Assembly (NCBI GenBank): GCA_037442205.1
Contig: JBBIQS010000083.1
Coordinates: 1-35,301, forward strand
Reading direction: 5' to 3'
Source of the DNA: JBBIQS01 sp037442205
Lineage (GTDB): Bacteria; Myxococcota; Myxococcia; Myxococcales; UBA5297
DNA length: 35,301 nt
Shown here: piece after piece, positions 8,907 through 17,281 of the stretch
Layout of the letters: every line of letters begins with the position of its first letter
Position numbering within the stretch: the first letter of the stretch is position 1
Notes under the pieces: model-generated
Database searches by the model: none
Told to the model about the DNA's origin: nothing
What the model saw: the letters and a program-made list of their open reading frames with translations, nothing else
Made by a program: the position numbers and the translations under genes

Positions 8907-9147
8907 CGCCGAGTCCCGCCGACAGAGCCACGGGCAGGAGCGGCAGCCCAAGCCGTCGGGCAACCTTCTCGCTCGCCAGAATCCTCTTCCTCTCGGGTCC
9001 GCTCTTGAGCGCCGCGAGGTACTGAACGAGCTCCCGAGGCCTTCCGAAGACGGTCCACTCGGCCTTCACCGCCCGGGCGGTGGAGACAATCTGGAATCGA
9101 GCGCCCTCGGATTCATCCGGCGGGAAGCACCTGCACGACAGCCGGAG
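8907..9147 (-). pseudogene. possible gene relic or small unrecognised gene
   Basis: On the minus strand the frame opened by a stop at 9150-9148 reads as plausible protein down to about 8905. It contains ARFQIVSTARAV, EWTVFGRPRELVQYLAALK and ARRLGLPLLPVALSAGLGA. Third positions are mostly G/C, as in real genes here. No ATG exists; the only candidate start is a GTG at 9069 without a Shine-Dalgarno sequence. The frame runs on antisense into the 3' end of the glycohydrolase gene (stop near 8803), where it becomes Ser-rich and unconvincing. Either a remnant of a longer gene or chance coding is possible. Confidence 0.3.
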
Positions 9148-9192
9148 TCAGCGCGACGTCGCAGGCGACGTCCTGGCGAACGAAACCCGCCG

Positions 9193-11604
9193 CTATTTCC
9201 CCGCGGGCCATTGGACCGCCCGGTCCGGCCTGAGCAGGTCCGAGCCTCTCGGGTCGAAACCTGAGGCGAGCTCCGCCGCCCTGGCGAGAGCCTCGCGGGC
9301 CTCGGCGGCCTGGCCCGCGTTCTCCGCCAACCTCGCCAGGACAGCGTGGGAGTAAGCGTAGGCCGGAGCCAGGCGCGCCGCTCTGCGCGCCGAGGAGAGC
9401 GCTGCCTTGCCCTCTCCGAGCGCGTCGCGAAGGATCGCGGCGAGGCATTGGGCCTCTGCGCTCTCCTCGAATCCCTCGAGCCGACCGGCAACCTCCTGGA
9501 GCTTTTCCCTGTGCTGCCGGGGATCGGCCAGCAGCGCCACTCCAAGAGCCTCCCAGCCCAGGCGGCCCGCCGGCTCGAGCTGGACGGCGCGCTCGGCGTC
9601 CGCCCGGCGTTCTTCGGCCGAAGCCGGTACCAGCAGCGCCCTTCGAGCATAGGCCTCGGCGCGCTCGGGCATCAGCGCGATCGCCTCCTCGAGGAAGCGG
9701 CGCGCCTGGGTCGCCTTCGCACGCCCGTACAACCTCGCGACCAGCACCCGCCCATCGCTTCCATCGAGCCGCTTCAGCTGAATGGCGGGAGTGCCCGGAG
9801 GCGTCCAGGTGCGTCGAAACGAAACCGCCTCCGCCGAAGTCGACTGCAGCGGGTACTCGTTCGCCAGCCGCCCAAGGTCTGCCTTCGAGAAGGCCTGGGC
9901 AAATGCGGCTCCTGGCGCCTGACCCTTGTGCAGGCCCTGAATGAATCGGTTGAGCCGCTGCCGATCCTCGGCGTTCGAGTTGAGCGCGCTCGTGAACCAG
10001 AACGCCGACTGGTAGAGCAGACCCATGTTCAAGCCGCTGAACTCGGCCCTGGTAGACGCGAGCAGGGTTGTGAGTGGCGTCGGGGTCCGCGAGCGGTAAC
10101 GCAAGCGCTGGGCGGTTCGGGTCTGCGCGGTGCTGCCGGCGGTAATCGAGCCCGTGTCGATCTCGGTCCACTCGTAGTACTGGGCGAGCCCCTCACTCAG
10201 CCAGGCCGGCAACCTGGGAGCGACCTTGCTGACCAGGCGGTGGGTGATCTCGTGGCGCAGCGCCTCGAACTGCCCCACGCCTCGAAGGACCAGCACGTCG
10301 TCTTCGCCGAAGCCCACCCCGGCTCGGAACTCGCCCCCCGACGTCAGAAGTGCCACCTGCGTGTACAGCTCGGAGCTGGAGATCACGAACAGGGTCATCG
10401 GACGGGCGTCGTCCACCACCGTTCCGAGGTTGATCGCCAGCGCCAGCCGCAAACCCTGGTAGGCCCGTTCGGCCTCCTCCAGCGCACGCTGCGCGACCGC
10501 CCGGCCGCCCTCGGTGTAGAGGACGAAATGCTCCGAGGATCCGGTGAGCCAGCCGTTGTCCTCCTCGGCCCGCAAGCCTCCGCGCAGACTCTCGATCCGG
10601 AAGATGACCGGGTGGACCACACTCAACGGCCTGTCCGAGGGATGGGCGGGAAACCGGAGCTTCCTGAGGTCGCCGAGGACGCAGCTCTCCACCCTCTCGT
10701 TGGCCACCGTCGATTCGATGACCTGGGCCGACACCACCGAGCCGCTGCCGTCAATCACCAGCCTGGTGGTCATGCGCCCAAAGAGCGAAGGGTCGCGCCG
10801 AAGCTCATCCTCAAAGCAGATCCAGAGTGCGCCCTCCTCGTCGCGAAGCCGGCGCTTCACGTCTGGCAGCCGAGCACTCTCTTCGGCGAGGGTCAGCGCG
10901 ACCCGCGCGGGCCCGCTCTCGACGGCAAAGCCCAACTTGAATCCCAGCCCGGACGCAGAACGCGGAAGACGGACTCCTCGCAGCAGCGCATCCAGGCAGG
11001 GAGCGAAAGGCGCCGAGCTCGGAATCCCGCCGGTTTCGACCAGCGCTCCCGAGGCGTCGAACCGCGCGACCACCTCGTCGAGCCTCAGAGTCGTCGGCCG
11101 CGACACCGCTCCCGCGGAAGAGTCCGTGCACCTCGAGAGCGACTCGAGGGCGAGCCTCAACAGCGCTCGAGCGGCCACCAACTCCGCCGCCGAGCTGTCG
11201 TCGAGCGCGGCGACCGTCACCGAGCCTGGAACCAACCGCTGCCGGATGACCCTGACGGCGAGCGAACGCGAGTCGGGCTGCCCTGCCGAGCGAGGGTATG
11301 GCTCGTGACGCCTCAGCGCGGCGGTCCATTGCGCCTCGAGCGATGCCAGGGCCGGGTCGGCGATATCGAGCCTGATCAGCTTCCCGTCTGGAGCGAGGAT
11401 GATCCTCGGCTCGAAGAAATCCCGCTCCTCCGGCGGAAGCATCAGCTCAGTGCTTGCCGCCGACAGGGCTTTGTCGAATTCGTCGCTGGCGGCATCGGCG
11501 ACCGCTGGCGCGCTCCAGCCGAGCGCCGCGGCCACCGCCATCAGCCCGGCCAATCCGTGCCGTCCCGGCCTCAGCCGCTGCCGCGTCATCCGCTCCAGTC
11601 TCAT
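9193..11604 (-). CDS. secreted AgmX/PglI-like, gluzincin metallopeptidase and TPR protein
   Basis: This is an 803-residue protein. The start at 11604 is supported by GGGAAGGGA a few bases upstream. The signal peptide has a basic n-region and ends near APAVADA (about residue 37). Residues about 265-345 resemble the AgmX/PglI C-terminal, TonB-like fold (MTTRLVIDGSGSVVSAQVIES, then a Cys and a KLRFPA-type strand). Residues about 360-560 form a peptidase MA-like domain with HEITH at 451-455 and a glutamate at 471 (WLSEGLAQYYE), giving the HExxH-x15-E gluzincin zinc site. Residues about 600-790 are TPR-like helical pairs. It is probably an exported zinc peptidase or peptidase-fold protein; the substrate is unknown. 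It converges with the glycohydrolase gene. Confidence 0.85.
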   Translation of the reverse strand: MRLERMTRQRLRPGRHGLAGLMAVAAALGWSAPAVADAASDEFDKALSAASTELMLPPEERDFFEPRIILAPDGKLIRLDIADPALASLEAQWTAALRRHEPYPRSAGQPDSRSLAVRVIRQRLVPGSVTVAALDDSSAAELVAARALLRLALESLSRCTDSSAGAVSRPTTLRLDEVVARFDASGALVETGGIPSSAPFAPCLDALLRGVRLPRSASGLGFKLGFAVESGPARVALTLAEESARLPDVKRRLRDEEGALWICFEDELRRDPSLFGRMTTRLVIDGSGSVVSAQVIESTVANERVESCVLGDLRKLRFPAHPSDRPLSVVHPVIFRIESLRGGLRAEEDNGWLTGSSEHFVLYTEGGRAVAQRALEEAERAYQGLRLALAINLGTVVDDARPMTLFVISSSELYTQVALLTSGGEFRAGVGFGEDDVLVLRGVGQFEALRHEITHRLVSKVAPRLPAWLSEGLAQYYEWTEIDTGSITAGSTAQTRTAQRLRYRSRTPTPLTTLLASTRAEFSGLNMGLLYQSAFWFTSALNSNAEDRQRLNRFIQGLHKGQAPGAAFAQAFSKADLGRLANEYPLQSTSAEAVSFRRTWTPPGTPAIQLKRLDGSDGRVLVARLYGRAKATQARRFLEEAIALMPERAEAYARRALLVPASAEERRADAERAVQLEPAGRLGWEALGVALLADPRQHREKLQEVAGRLEGFEESAEAQCLAAILRDALGEGKAALSSARRAARLAPAYAYSHAVLARLAENAGQAAEAREALARAAELASGFDPRGSDLLRPDRAVQWPAGK

Positions 11605-11911
11605 AGATCCCTTCCCGCTCGATTCCGGGACGGGTTTTGCCCTACCTGCTGGGCCGCGGCAATCGGAGAGTGACAGAGTGGAAATAGCGAGCTCTGGTCA
11701 CTGGCGTGAAGCAGGGCATTCGGTGGCTGCGACGCACCCGTCTTGGGGAAGCCACTGAAAGTCCGTGCCCGCCCACACCCGGGGTGCCGAAGCTCCGGCC
11801 GGCGAGCGGAAGATCTGGCATCACCAATTGCGCTCGGCCCCGGCGATTGGCCGGGCGCCAACCGATGCATAGCTACTGACCCTGGAGCGGCCGTCGCGCC
11901 GGGGGCGGGGG
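11605..11911. other. intergenic region between divergent genes
   Basis: This 307-bp spacer lies between the minus-strand peptidase gene and the plus-strand hydrolase gene, so it must carry both promoters. A weak sigma70-like pair is possible for the plus gene (TTGGCC near 11847, TAGCTA about 17 bases later), but the match is poor. No convincing hairpin or additional open frame was seen. Confidence 0.4.
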
Positions 11912-13060
11912 ATGCAGCCGGAAAGACCGGGGAAATCGGCGCTTTGCTGGGGCCTGCTGGCGCTGGCCCTGCTCGGCTCGGGCTGCGAGACGATGAACCG
12001 GCAGTTCGATCACTGGGCGCTCTCCTACAAGGCGCACCTGGTGTTCCAGTGGGGCAAGCCGCGGGCCGCCGCCACCCCGCTGCCCTTCACCACCTCGGAG
12101 GAGCTGGAGAAGCTGACCCGCCCCGGCGACTTGCCGGAGATCTCGGTCGCCCCGCTGGCCCACCACCGGCTGGCCGACGGGCTGGCCATCCAGGAGGAGC
12201 TGACCTTCGCCAGCGCCATCCAGATGCGGCACCCCGAATCGAACCGGGCGCGGGCCTACGTCTACCGCCTCGGCCGGCTGGGCGAGCGGCCGGTGGTGCT
12301 GTGGGCCCCGGGCCAGTCCACCAACGACGCCGACCTGGTGGCCATGGCCCCGCTCTTCGAGCAGATCCTCGAGCGCCAGGTGGACGTGGTCTTCTTCGTG
12401 CCCCCCTACCACCTGGAGCGCACCCCGCGCGGCTTCGGCTCGGGCGACGCCTTTTTGGCCACCGACTTCCCCGACCACCTGCAGGTCTTCGCCCAGGGGC
12501 TGTCCGACCTGCGCACCCTCACCGGCTGGCTGCGGCAGCAGGGGGTCGCGGTGCTGGGCGCGATCGGCAGCTCGATGGGCAGCTCGCTGCTGCTGCGGAT
12601 GAGCAGCTGGAGCCCGTGCTTCGACTTCCTCACCCTGATGATCCCGGTGATGCGCTGGGACCAGTTGCTGGAGACCCCGGAGATGGCCCCGGTCCGCGCG
12701 CGGCTGTCGCCGCAAGGGCTCTCCACCGAGCAGGTGGCGCAGATGTACCAGGCCCTCGACGCCACCCGGGATCAGCCGCGGATCGATCCCGAGCGGATCT
12801 CGGTCCTGTACGGGCGCTTCGATCTCATCGCCCCGCAGGATCCGATCGTCGAGTGGACCGAGCGCTGGGGAGTGCGGCGGGTGCGCGCCTTCGCCCGCGG
12901 CCACTCGCTGTTCGCCCTGGGGGGCAACAACCTGGGGCGGGAGCTCTCGAACGCGCTGGACGACGACCTGGTGGTGCTCCTGCACCTGCGTCCGGCGAGG
13001 CCGCTCACCCGCGGCGACCATCATGCGCGCGTCCCGCCTGGCTTCCCGATGGCCAACTGA
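11912..13060 (+). CDS. lipoprotein alpha/beta hydrolase (ABHD18-like)
   Basis: This 382-residue protein starts with MQPERPGKSALCWGLLALA, then a lipobox ending LLGSGC, so lipid anchoring is likely. The alpha/beta-hydrolase core includes RPVVLWAPGQS (oxyanion-side strand), a nucleophile elbow AIGSSMGSS with Ser221, a probable acid at Asp304 (GRFDLIAP) and a catalytic His331 (ARGHSLFALGG). The overall arrangement recalls the ABHD18-type hydrolases, whose substrates are generally uncharacterised. The ATG follows a G-rich Shine-Dalgarno (GGGGGCGGGGG). The last 20 or so residues are Arg/Pro-rich and look like an unstructured tail. The small four-cysteine gene begins 30 bp downstream and is probably cotranscribed. 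Confidence 0.85.
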   Translation: MQPERPGKSALCWGLLALALLGSGCETMNRQFDHWALSYKAHLVFQWGKPRAAATPLPFTTSEELEKLTRPGDLPEISVAPLAHHRLADGLAIQEELTFASAIQMRHPESNRARAYVYRLGRLGERPVVLWAPGQSTNDADLVAMAPLFEQILERQVDVVFFVPPYHLERTPRGFGSGDAFLATDFPDHLQVFAQGLSDLRTLTGWLRQQGVAVLGAIGSSMGSSLLLRMSSWSPCFDFLTLMIPVMRWDQLLETPEMAPVRARLSPQGLSTEQVAQMYQALDATRDQPRIDPERISVLYGRFDLIAPQDPIVEWTERWGVRRVRAFARGHSLFALGGNNLGRELSNALDDDLVVLLHLRPARPLTRGDHHARVPPGFPMAN

Positions 13061-13079
13061 CGGCCCGGCGCACCGTCGC

Positions 13080-13085
13080 AGGAGG
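13080..13085 (+). promoter_or_regulatory. Shine-Dalgarno AGGAGG for the 55-residue gene
   Basis: A consensus AGGAGG lies 5 bp upstream of ATG 13091. It is the main reason for calling this very short frame a real gene. Confidence 0.8.
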
Positions 13086-13090
13086 CGACA

Positions 13091-13258
13091 ATGATCGACG
13101 TCGAGCTGAGCAAGAAGGACGTCCAGATCCTGATCCGCTCGCTGGAGCACTGCATGGCGACCTGCGAGAAGAAGCTCGCGAAGAAGACCGCGGTCTGCAA
13201 GGACTGCGACACCGCCGGCGAGCTCAAGAAGCGGCTGGCCAGGTCGCTCGAGGCCTGA
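13091..13258 (+). CDS. 55-residue four-cysteine protein (possible zinc-binding)
   Basis: This short gene has a perfect Shine-Dalgarno site and consistent G/C third positions. The protein is helical and charged (MIDVELSKKDVQILIRSLE), then carries C21-x3-C25 and, 10 residues later, C36-x2-C39 (VCKDCDTAGEL). It ends with a basic helix (KKRLARSLEA). His20 precedes the first cysteine. The paired cysteines could bind zinc or form two disulfides; the absence of a signal peptide favours the cytoplasm and zinc. The family is not recognised. It lies 30 bp after the hydrolase gene. Confidence 0.75.
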   Translation: MIDVELSKKDVQILIRSLEHCMATCEKKLAKKTAVCKDCDTAGELKKRLARSLEA

Positions 13259-13269
13259 GCGCCGGCTCA
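13256..13269. terminator. short palindrome spanning two convergent stop codons
   Basis: TGAGC-GCCG-GCTCA forms a perfect 5-bp hairpin. Its left arm begins with the stop codon of the plus-strand gene (13256-13258). Its right arm ends with the complement of the minus-strand stop codon (13267-13269). It may act as a minimal bidirectional termination signal, but no T-tract follows, so termination is uncertain. Confidence 0.3.
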
Positions 13270-14067
13270 ATCCACCCACAGCGTGCTGCAGTCCGGCCGG
13301 GCGCGGTCGTAGAGGACCACCACGTGGCGCGCCCCGGCGTAGGGCGAAAAGTCGGCGTGGTCGAACGCCTGCAGCGAGCCCTGCCAGGTCCTCCCTCCGG
13401 CCTCGAATTCCCAGGCGATCTTGAGGGGATGGCTCCCCTGCTTCCCGGTCGCCTGGTCCTCGCCGAAAAAGGTGACCCGGGCCATCACCGGCACCCCATA
13501 CCGGTAGGCGCGAATCTCGCGCCGGTTGGAGCGCACCGCGAAGAAGACCAGCCCGAACCCGAGCAGCGGCAGGACCAGCGTGTAGGCGCCCGCGTACCCC
13601 ATCACTGAGTAGTTGGTGCCGGCCACCCGCGCGAACCGGGGCGCCCAGCGCGAATACTCGACCGGGGCCTGGGCGCCGTTCTCCAGCTTTAGCGGGCCCA
13701 GCCAGCTCGACTGCCCTTGGAAGCGCTGGCCGTCGACCTGGTACTCGAACTCCACCCGCGTCGGGTTGCGCCTATTGATCCGCACGCTGGTGTCGACCGC
13801 CACCGAGGTCACCTCGCCGGCGGCCTCGCCCCGGGCCAGGTCGATCGCCAGCTCGCCCGGAATCCCTCCGGCGAAGACGTAGCCCAGGACCGAGCCCAGC
13901 GCCGCGAAGAGCAGGCCCACGTACAGCGCCCCTCCCTGCATTCCGGTGTAGGCGAACACCAACTTGCGCGCCCGCGCCGTGGGCTTGCGCGGCGGCGACG
14001 GCAGAGTGGGAAGGAGCGGATCCTCGCCCGAGCCGCCGGTCGCTCCGCTCGAGGGAAAGGGGGCCAT
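13267..14067 (-). CDS. two-helix membrane protein (DUF3592-like)
   Basis: This is a 266-residue protein. After a Pro/Ser-rich cytoplasmic N-terminus (residues 1-35) there is a first hydrophobic helix (ALYVGLLFAALGSVLGYVF, about 46-66). An extracytoplasmic beta-rich segment follows (VEFEYQVDGQRFQGQSS; WAPRFARVAG), then a second helix (AYTLVLPLLGFGLVFFAV), and a C-terminal domain with a second copy of the strand motif (IAWEFEAGGRTWQGSLQAF; VVVLYDRARPD). This pattern of helices alternating with paired strands resembles DUF3592 proteins, whose function is unknown. The 3' end is only 8 bp from the convergent four-cysteine gene. It is 82 bp downstream of the ELWxxDGT gene on the same strand. Confidence 0.75.
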   Translation of the reverse strand: MAPFPSSGATGGSGEDPLLPTLPSPPRKPTARARKLVFAYTGMQGGALYVGLLFAALGSVLGYVFAGGIPGELAIDLARGEAAGEVTSVAVDTSVRINRRNPTRVEFEYQVDGQRFQGQSSWLGPLKLENGAQAPVEYSRWAPRFARVAGTNYSVMGYAGAYTLVLPLLGFGLVFFAVRSNRREIRAYRYGVPVMARVTFFGEDQATGKQGSHPLKIAWEFEAGGRTWQGSLQAFDHADFSPYAGARHVVVLYDRARPDCSTLWVD

Positions 14068-14149
14068 CGGCTACGGAGCGTAGCACCGATCCCCGCGGCG
14101 CCGGCGCTTCCCCTCGAGAGCTCACGGGCGCCCGCAGGCGGAGGCTCGC

Positions 14150-15733
14150 TCAGGGGAGCAGCGCCAGCCCGTCGCCCGGGCCGGGGTTGAAGTCCGCCCA
14201 GCGGCGCGTGCCCACGGCGGTCCCGTCCGAGAGCCAGAGCTCGTAGCCGTCGGTTGGATCGGTGGCTCCGAAGTAGAAGCCGTCGAAGGTCTCGGCCAGC
14301 GCCGCGGTCCCCCAGCTCGCGGCGAGCTCGAGCGGGAGAGGCTTGGAGTCGGCGGTCCCGGGCGCGATGTCCTTGGCGAGCGTGGTCCCCTTCTCGGTGC
14401 CGTCGGAGACGTAGAGCTCGATCCCGGTGGAGGCGTCGTCCACGCCGGAGAAGAAGAGCTTGCCGCGGTGCGGAGTCAGCCAGACCTGCCCACGGCGCTT
14501 GTTGGGCAGACCGACGGCCTTGAGCTTCGTGGCCTGGCCGGCGCCGTCGAGCGCAAACAGCGCGCTGCCCGACGCGTCGCTGGCCAGCGCGTAGATCTTG
14601 TCGCCGAGGCGGGCGAAGGCCTGGGGCGTCGAGCCCTGGGCGCCGGGGTTGAGGTCGGCCAGCCGCACCGTCCCAGCCTCGGTGCCGTCGGTGACCCAGG
14701 GCTCGGAGCCGGAGCGCCCGTCGTCGGCGGAGAAGTAGATGCGATCGCCGATGAGGGTCAGGGTGTTGGGGTAGGAGTTCCCGCTCGGGTTGATCACCTT
14801 GAGCAGCTTGGTCCCGGCCGGCGTGCCGTCGGTGATCCACAGCTGCAAGCCCTGGGCGTCCTCGGCCGGGAAGACCATCTTCTCCCCGAGCGAGGTGAAG
14901 CAGCCGTTGCAGCCGATGGAGCCACCCGACGGTGCGATGTCCAGCAGGAGCTGGGTCCCGGCCGCGGTTCCGTCCGACGCCCACGGCTCCGTCCCGTGGA
15001 CCGTATCGCCTGCCGAGAAGAAACAGATCCGGGCACCGCACCTGGCCAGGCCGTAGGCGTAGAGGTGGCCCCCGCCCGGCGCGGTGGCCTGGACCAGGAC
15101 GGTCCCGGCCTCGGTTCCGTCGGTGACCCACAGCTGCTGGTCACCGAAGGCGTCGAAGAAGACGCGGTCGCCCACCGAGGTCAGATAGGAGGGATTGCTG
15201 CTGGCCGCGCCGGGCTCGATGTCCTTGAGCAGCTTCGTCCCGGCGGGGGTACCGTCGGTGATCCAGAGCTCGGTGCCGTGAGCGGCGTCGTAGGCTGTGA
15301 AGACGACCTTCTCGCCGAGCCAGGCGAAGCCGATCGGGTTGGAGCTGCCCCCGGGGTTGATGTCCGCCAGCAGGGTCGCCACCCCGTCCCGCAGTAGGTA
15401 GGGCTCCAGGCCGTGGCTTCCGTCGTCCAGCGCCAGGACCGCGAACGCGCTGCAGCGGTAGCCCGGCGAGGTGTTGACGCAGTCGGCGTGCACCTGGCAG
15501 GTGTCGGTGCGCTCGGCGCATTCGTCGATGTCCACGCAGCTCGGGCCGGCCCCGGCCCTGAACCCGGGATTGCAGGTGCAGCTGGCCGCGCCCTCGACCA
15601 CGCTGCAGCTGCCGTTTCCCGAGCAGTCGACCCCGTCGCAGGGAGAGCCCGTCTCCGGCGGAGCGCTCGGCTTGGCGCAGCCGGCGGTCAGGAGGGAACC
15701 GAGGATGCCGGCGAGGAAAACGGAGCGTGTCAT
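14150..15733 (-). CDS. ELWxxDGT-repeat lipoprotein with EGF-like modules
   Basis: The protein has 527 residues. The signal peptide ends in LLTAGC with the lipid-modified cysteine at residue 19. Residues 32-66 form an EGF-like module (CDGVDC, NGSC, CTCNPGF). Residues 68-94 begin a calcium-binding EGF (DIDEC, ADCVNTSPGYRC) that stops after its fourth cysteine. The rest is about nine repeats of roughly 47 residues with the ELWxxDGTxxGT signature (GTELWITDGTPAGTKLL, GYELWLSDGTAVGTRRW), expected to form beta-propeller or beta-barrel blades. Two central repeats are degenerate. The function of such repeats is unknown; a surface-adhesion or binding role is plausible. It is transcribed divergently from the LamG-like gene. 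Confidence 0.9.
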   Translation of the reverse strand: MTRSVFLAGILGSLLTAGCAKPSAPPETGSPCDGVDCSGNGSCSVVEGAASCTCNPGFRAGAGPSCVDIDECAERTDTCQVHADCVNTSPGYRCSAFAVLALDDGSHGLEPYLLRDGVATLLADINPGGSSNPIGFAWLGEKVVFTAYDAAHGTELWITDGTPAGTKLLKDIEPGAASSNPSYLTSVGDRVFFDAFGDQQLWVTDGTEAGTVLVQATAPGGGHLYAYGLARCGARICFFSAGDTVHGTEPWASDGTAAGTQLLLDIAPSGGSIGCNGCFTSLGEKMVFPAEDAQGLQLWITDGTPAGTKLLKVINPSGNSYPNTLTLIGDRIYFSADDGRSGSEPWVTDGTEAGTVRLADLNPGAQGSTPQAFARLGDKIYALASDASGSALFALDGAGQATKLKAVGLPNKRRGQVWLTPHRGKLFFSGVDDASTGIELYVSDGTEKGTTLAKDIAPGTADSKPLPLELAASWGTAALAETFDGFYFGATDPTDGYELWLSDGTAVGTRRWADFNPGPGDGLALLP

Positions 15734-15985
15734 CGATCGACTCCAGGCAGGCGGCTGTGAACCGAATCATCGGCCAGCGAGACCCGACGCGTCAGACTAC
15801 CGCGTCGGCAGCCCTGTGCGCCGCCCGAGCGCCTCTCGCACCAGGGACTGATGCGGCTCCTCGCGAGCTGGCGGCGGGCGGTCCCGTGCCCTTGGGAGCC
15901 GCCGGAGGTGCCGACCCTCTCCGCCCCTCGGCAAAACGTGAGCCACGGCTTCTGGGAGCAGCGGCGCGTGTCGAGATTCTGGGCC

Positions 15986-17056
15986 ATGCGAACTCTACCG
16001 AGGGCGGCACTCTTCCTGGGTGCCATGGCGATGCTGGGCGCGACGGAGGCGCGAGCACAATCGACGCTGGGCGGCGACTGGCAGTTCGACGACGGCCATG
16101 GGCTGACGGCCGAGGACAGCTCCGAGAACGAGAACCACGGCACCCTGGTCGGGACCCCGCCGCCGGCCTGGACCGCGGGGAGATTCGAGGCCGCCCTCCA
16201 GTTCGACCAGGACTACGTCTCGGTTCCCGCAGCGGCGAGCCTCGAGCCGGCGACGGTGACCGTCGAGGCCTGGGTCAAGGCCGGCGCCAGCCCGGGCCCC
16301 TTCCGCTACGTGCTGGGCAAGGGCGGGCTGTCGTGCCTGGCCGCTTCCTACGCGCTCTACACCGGCTCCGGCGGCGGCCTGGCGTTCTACGTCTCCGATG
16401 GCTCCAGCTTCGTGGTCTCCCCGCCGGCGGGCGCCGCGCAGGTGTGGGACGGCGCCTGGCACCACGTCGCCGGCAGCTACGACGGCACCTCGGTGCACCT
16501 GTACCTCGACGGGCTCGACCTCGGCGGCACCTCCGGGACGCTGGCCATCAACTACCAGCTCGCCATCCGCGACCTGTTCATCGGCCAGTACCCGGGCCAG
16601 GCCTTCTGCTTGGATCGCCACGACTTCGTCGGGACGATCGACGAGGTGCGGGTCTGGGATCGCGCCCTGGCCGCGGCCGAGATCGCCGCCAGCGCGGCGA
16701 TGGGCGCCGGCTCGGCCAACGAGCTCGAGGTCGAGGAGGAGCACCACGAGGAGCTGGTCTTCACCTCGCACTTCACCAGCGGCTCCAACCTGGTGATCAG
16801 CCTCGAGTCCTCCTCGGGGCAGCGCTTCATCACCTCGGTGACGGTCGAATCGGCCCGCCGCGGGACGGCGGTGCTCGGGCCGCTGGCCTACGCCAACGGA
16901 GGCCGCACCGTGTCCAGCTCGCTCACCGGCACCGCCCGCTCGGCCCGGCTGCGGGTCAGGCTCGACGACGGCTCGAGCTTCGCGGTCAACGTCGCGCTGA
17001 ACCATCCCGGATCCAGCCGCGGCGAGCGCGGCGACGAGGACGAATCGGAAGACTGA
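15986..17056 (+). CDS. secreted LamG/concanavalin-like lectin-domain protein
   Basis: This gene makes a 356-residue protein. The start at 15986 is chosen because it begins with a clean signal peptide (MRTLPRAALFLGAMAMLG, cleavage near ATEARA). Upstream in-frame sequence to 15851 is Trp/Arg-rich and not protein-like. Residues about 28-235 form a LamG-like jelly roll: GDWQFDDG, DSSENENHGTLVG, VTVEAWVKAG, WHHVAGSYDGTSVHLYLDG, then GTIDEVRVWDRAL near the end, which is the usual closing motif of Laminin_G_3 domains. Residues about 245-340 form a second beta-rich region, and the C-terminus is acidic (GDEDESED). It probably binds glycans or surface ligands outside the cell. No catalytic domain is attached. 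Confidence 0.88.
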   Translation: MRTLPRAALFLGAMAMLGATEARAQSTLGGDWQFDDGHGLTAEDSSENENHGTLVGTPPPAWTAGRFEAALQFDQDYVSVPAAASLEPATVTVEAWVKAGASPGPFRYVLGKGGLSCLAASYALYTGSGGGLAFYVSDGSSFVVSPPAGAAQVWDGAWHHVAGSYDGTSVHLYLDGLDLGGTSGTLAINYQLAIRDLFIGQYPGQAFCLDRHDFVGTIDEVRVWDRALAAAEIAASAAMGAGSANELEVEEEHHEELVFTSHFTSGSNLVISLESSSGQRFITSVTVESARRGTAVLGPLAYANGGRTVSSSLTGTARSARLRVRLDDGSSFAVNVALNHPGSSRGERGDEDESED

Positions 17057-17078
17057 TCGCCGCCAGCGCGCCGAGCCG

Positions 17079-17106
17079 AGCCCCCGTCCTCCGCGGGACA
17101 GGGGCT
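17079..17106 (+). terminator. terminator-like hairpin after the LamG gene
   Basis: AGCCCC pairs with GGGGCT and an inner GTCC pairs with GGAC, separated by one mismatch, 22 bp after the stop codon. It is followed only by GCTTGG, so the T-tract is poor. Confidence 0.45.
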
Positions 17107-17261
17107 GCTTGGCGGCGGCATGCCGCCCGCGAGCTCCGGGCGGAGTGCGATCGGCCTCGGCGCGCAGGAGCTCAAGGCCGGCGTCCGAGCTCTCGTTCGC
17201 CTGGCCGGCAATGCGATCGCCGGAGCGATCTCTCGACCTGCCCCCCGGCCGTCTGCCCGCT

Positions 17262-17281
17262 GCCCGGCTTGCGAGCCGGGC
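17262..17281. promoter_or_regulatory. perfect 8-bp inverted repeat upstream of the small secreted-protein gene
   Basis: GCCCGGCT and AGCCGGGC flank a TGCG loop, about 100 bp before ATG 17383. No T-tract follows, so it may be an operator or RNA hairpin as easily as a terminator. Confidence 0.35.

Noticed and set aside
9346..11673. 775-residue frame opposite the metallopeptidase
   Set aside because: Arg/Gln/Leu-rich shadow; the opposite strand has a signal peptide, ribosome binding site and HExxH site.
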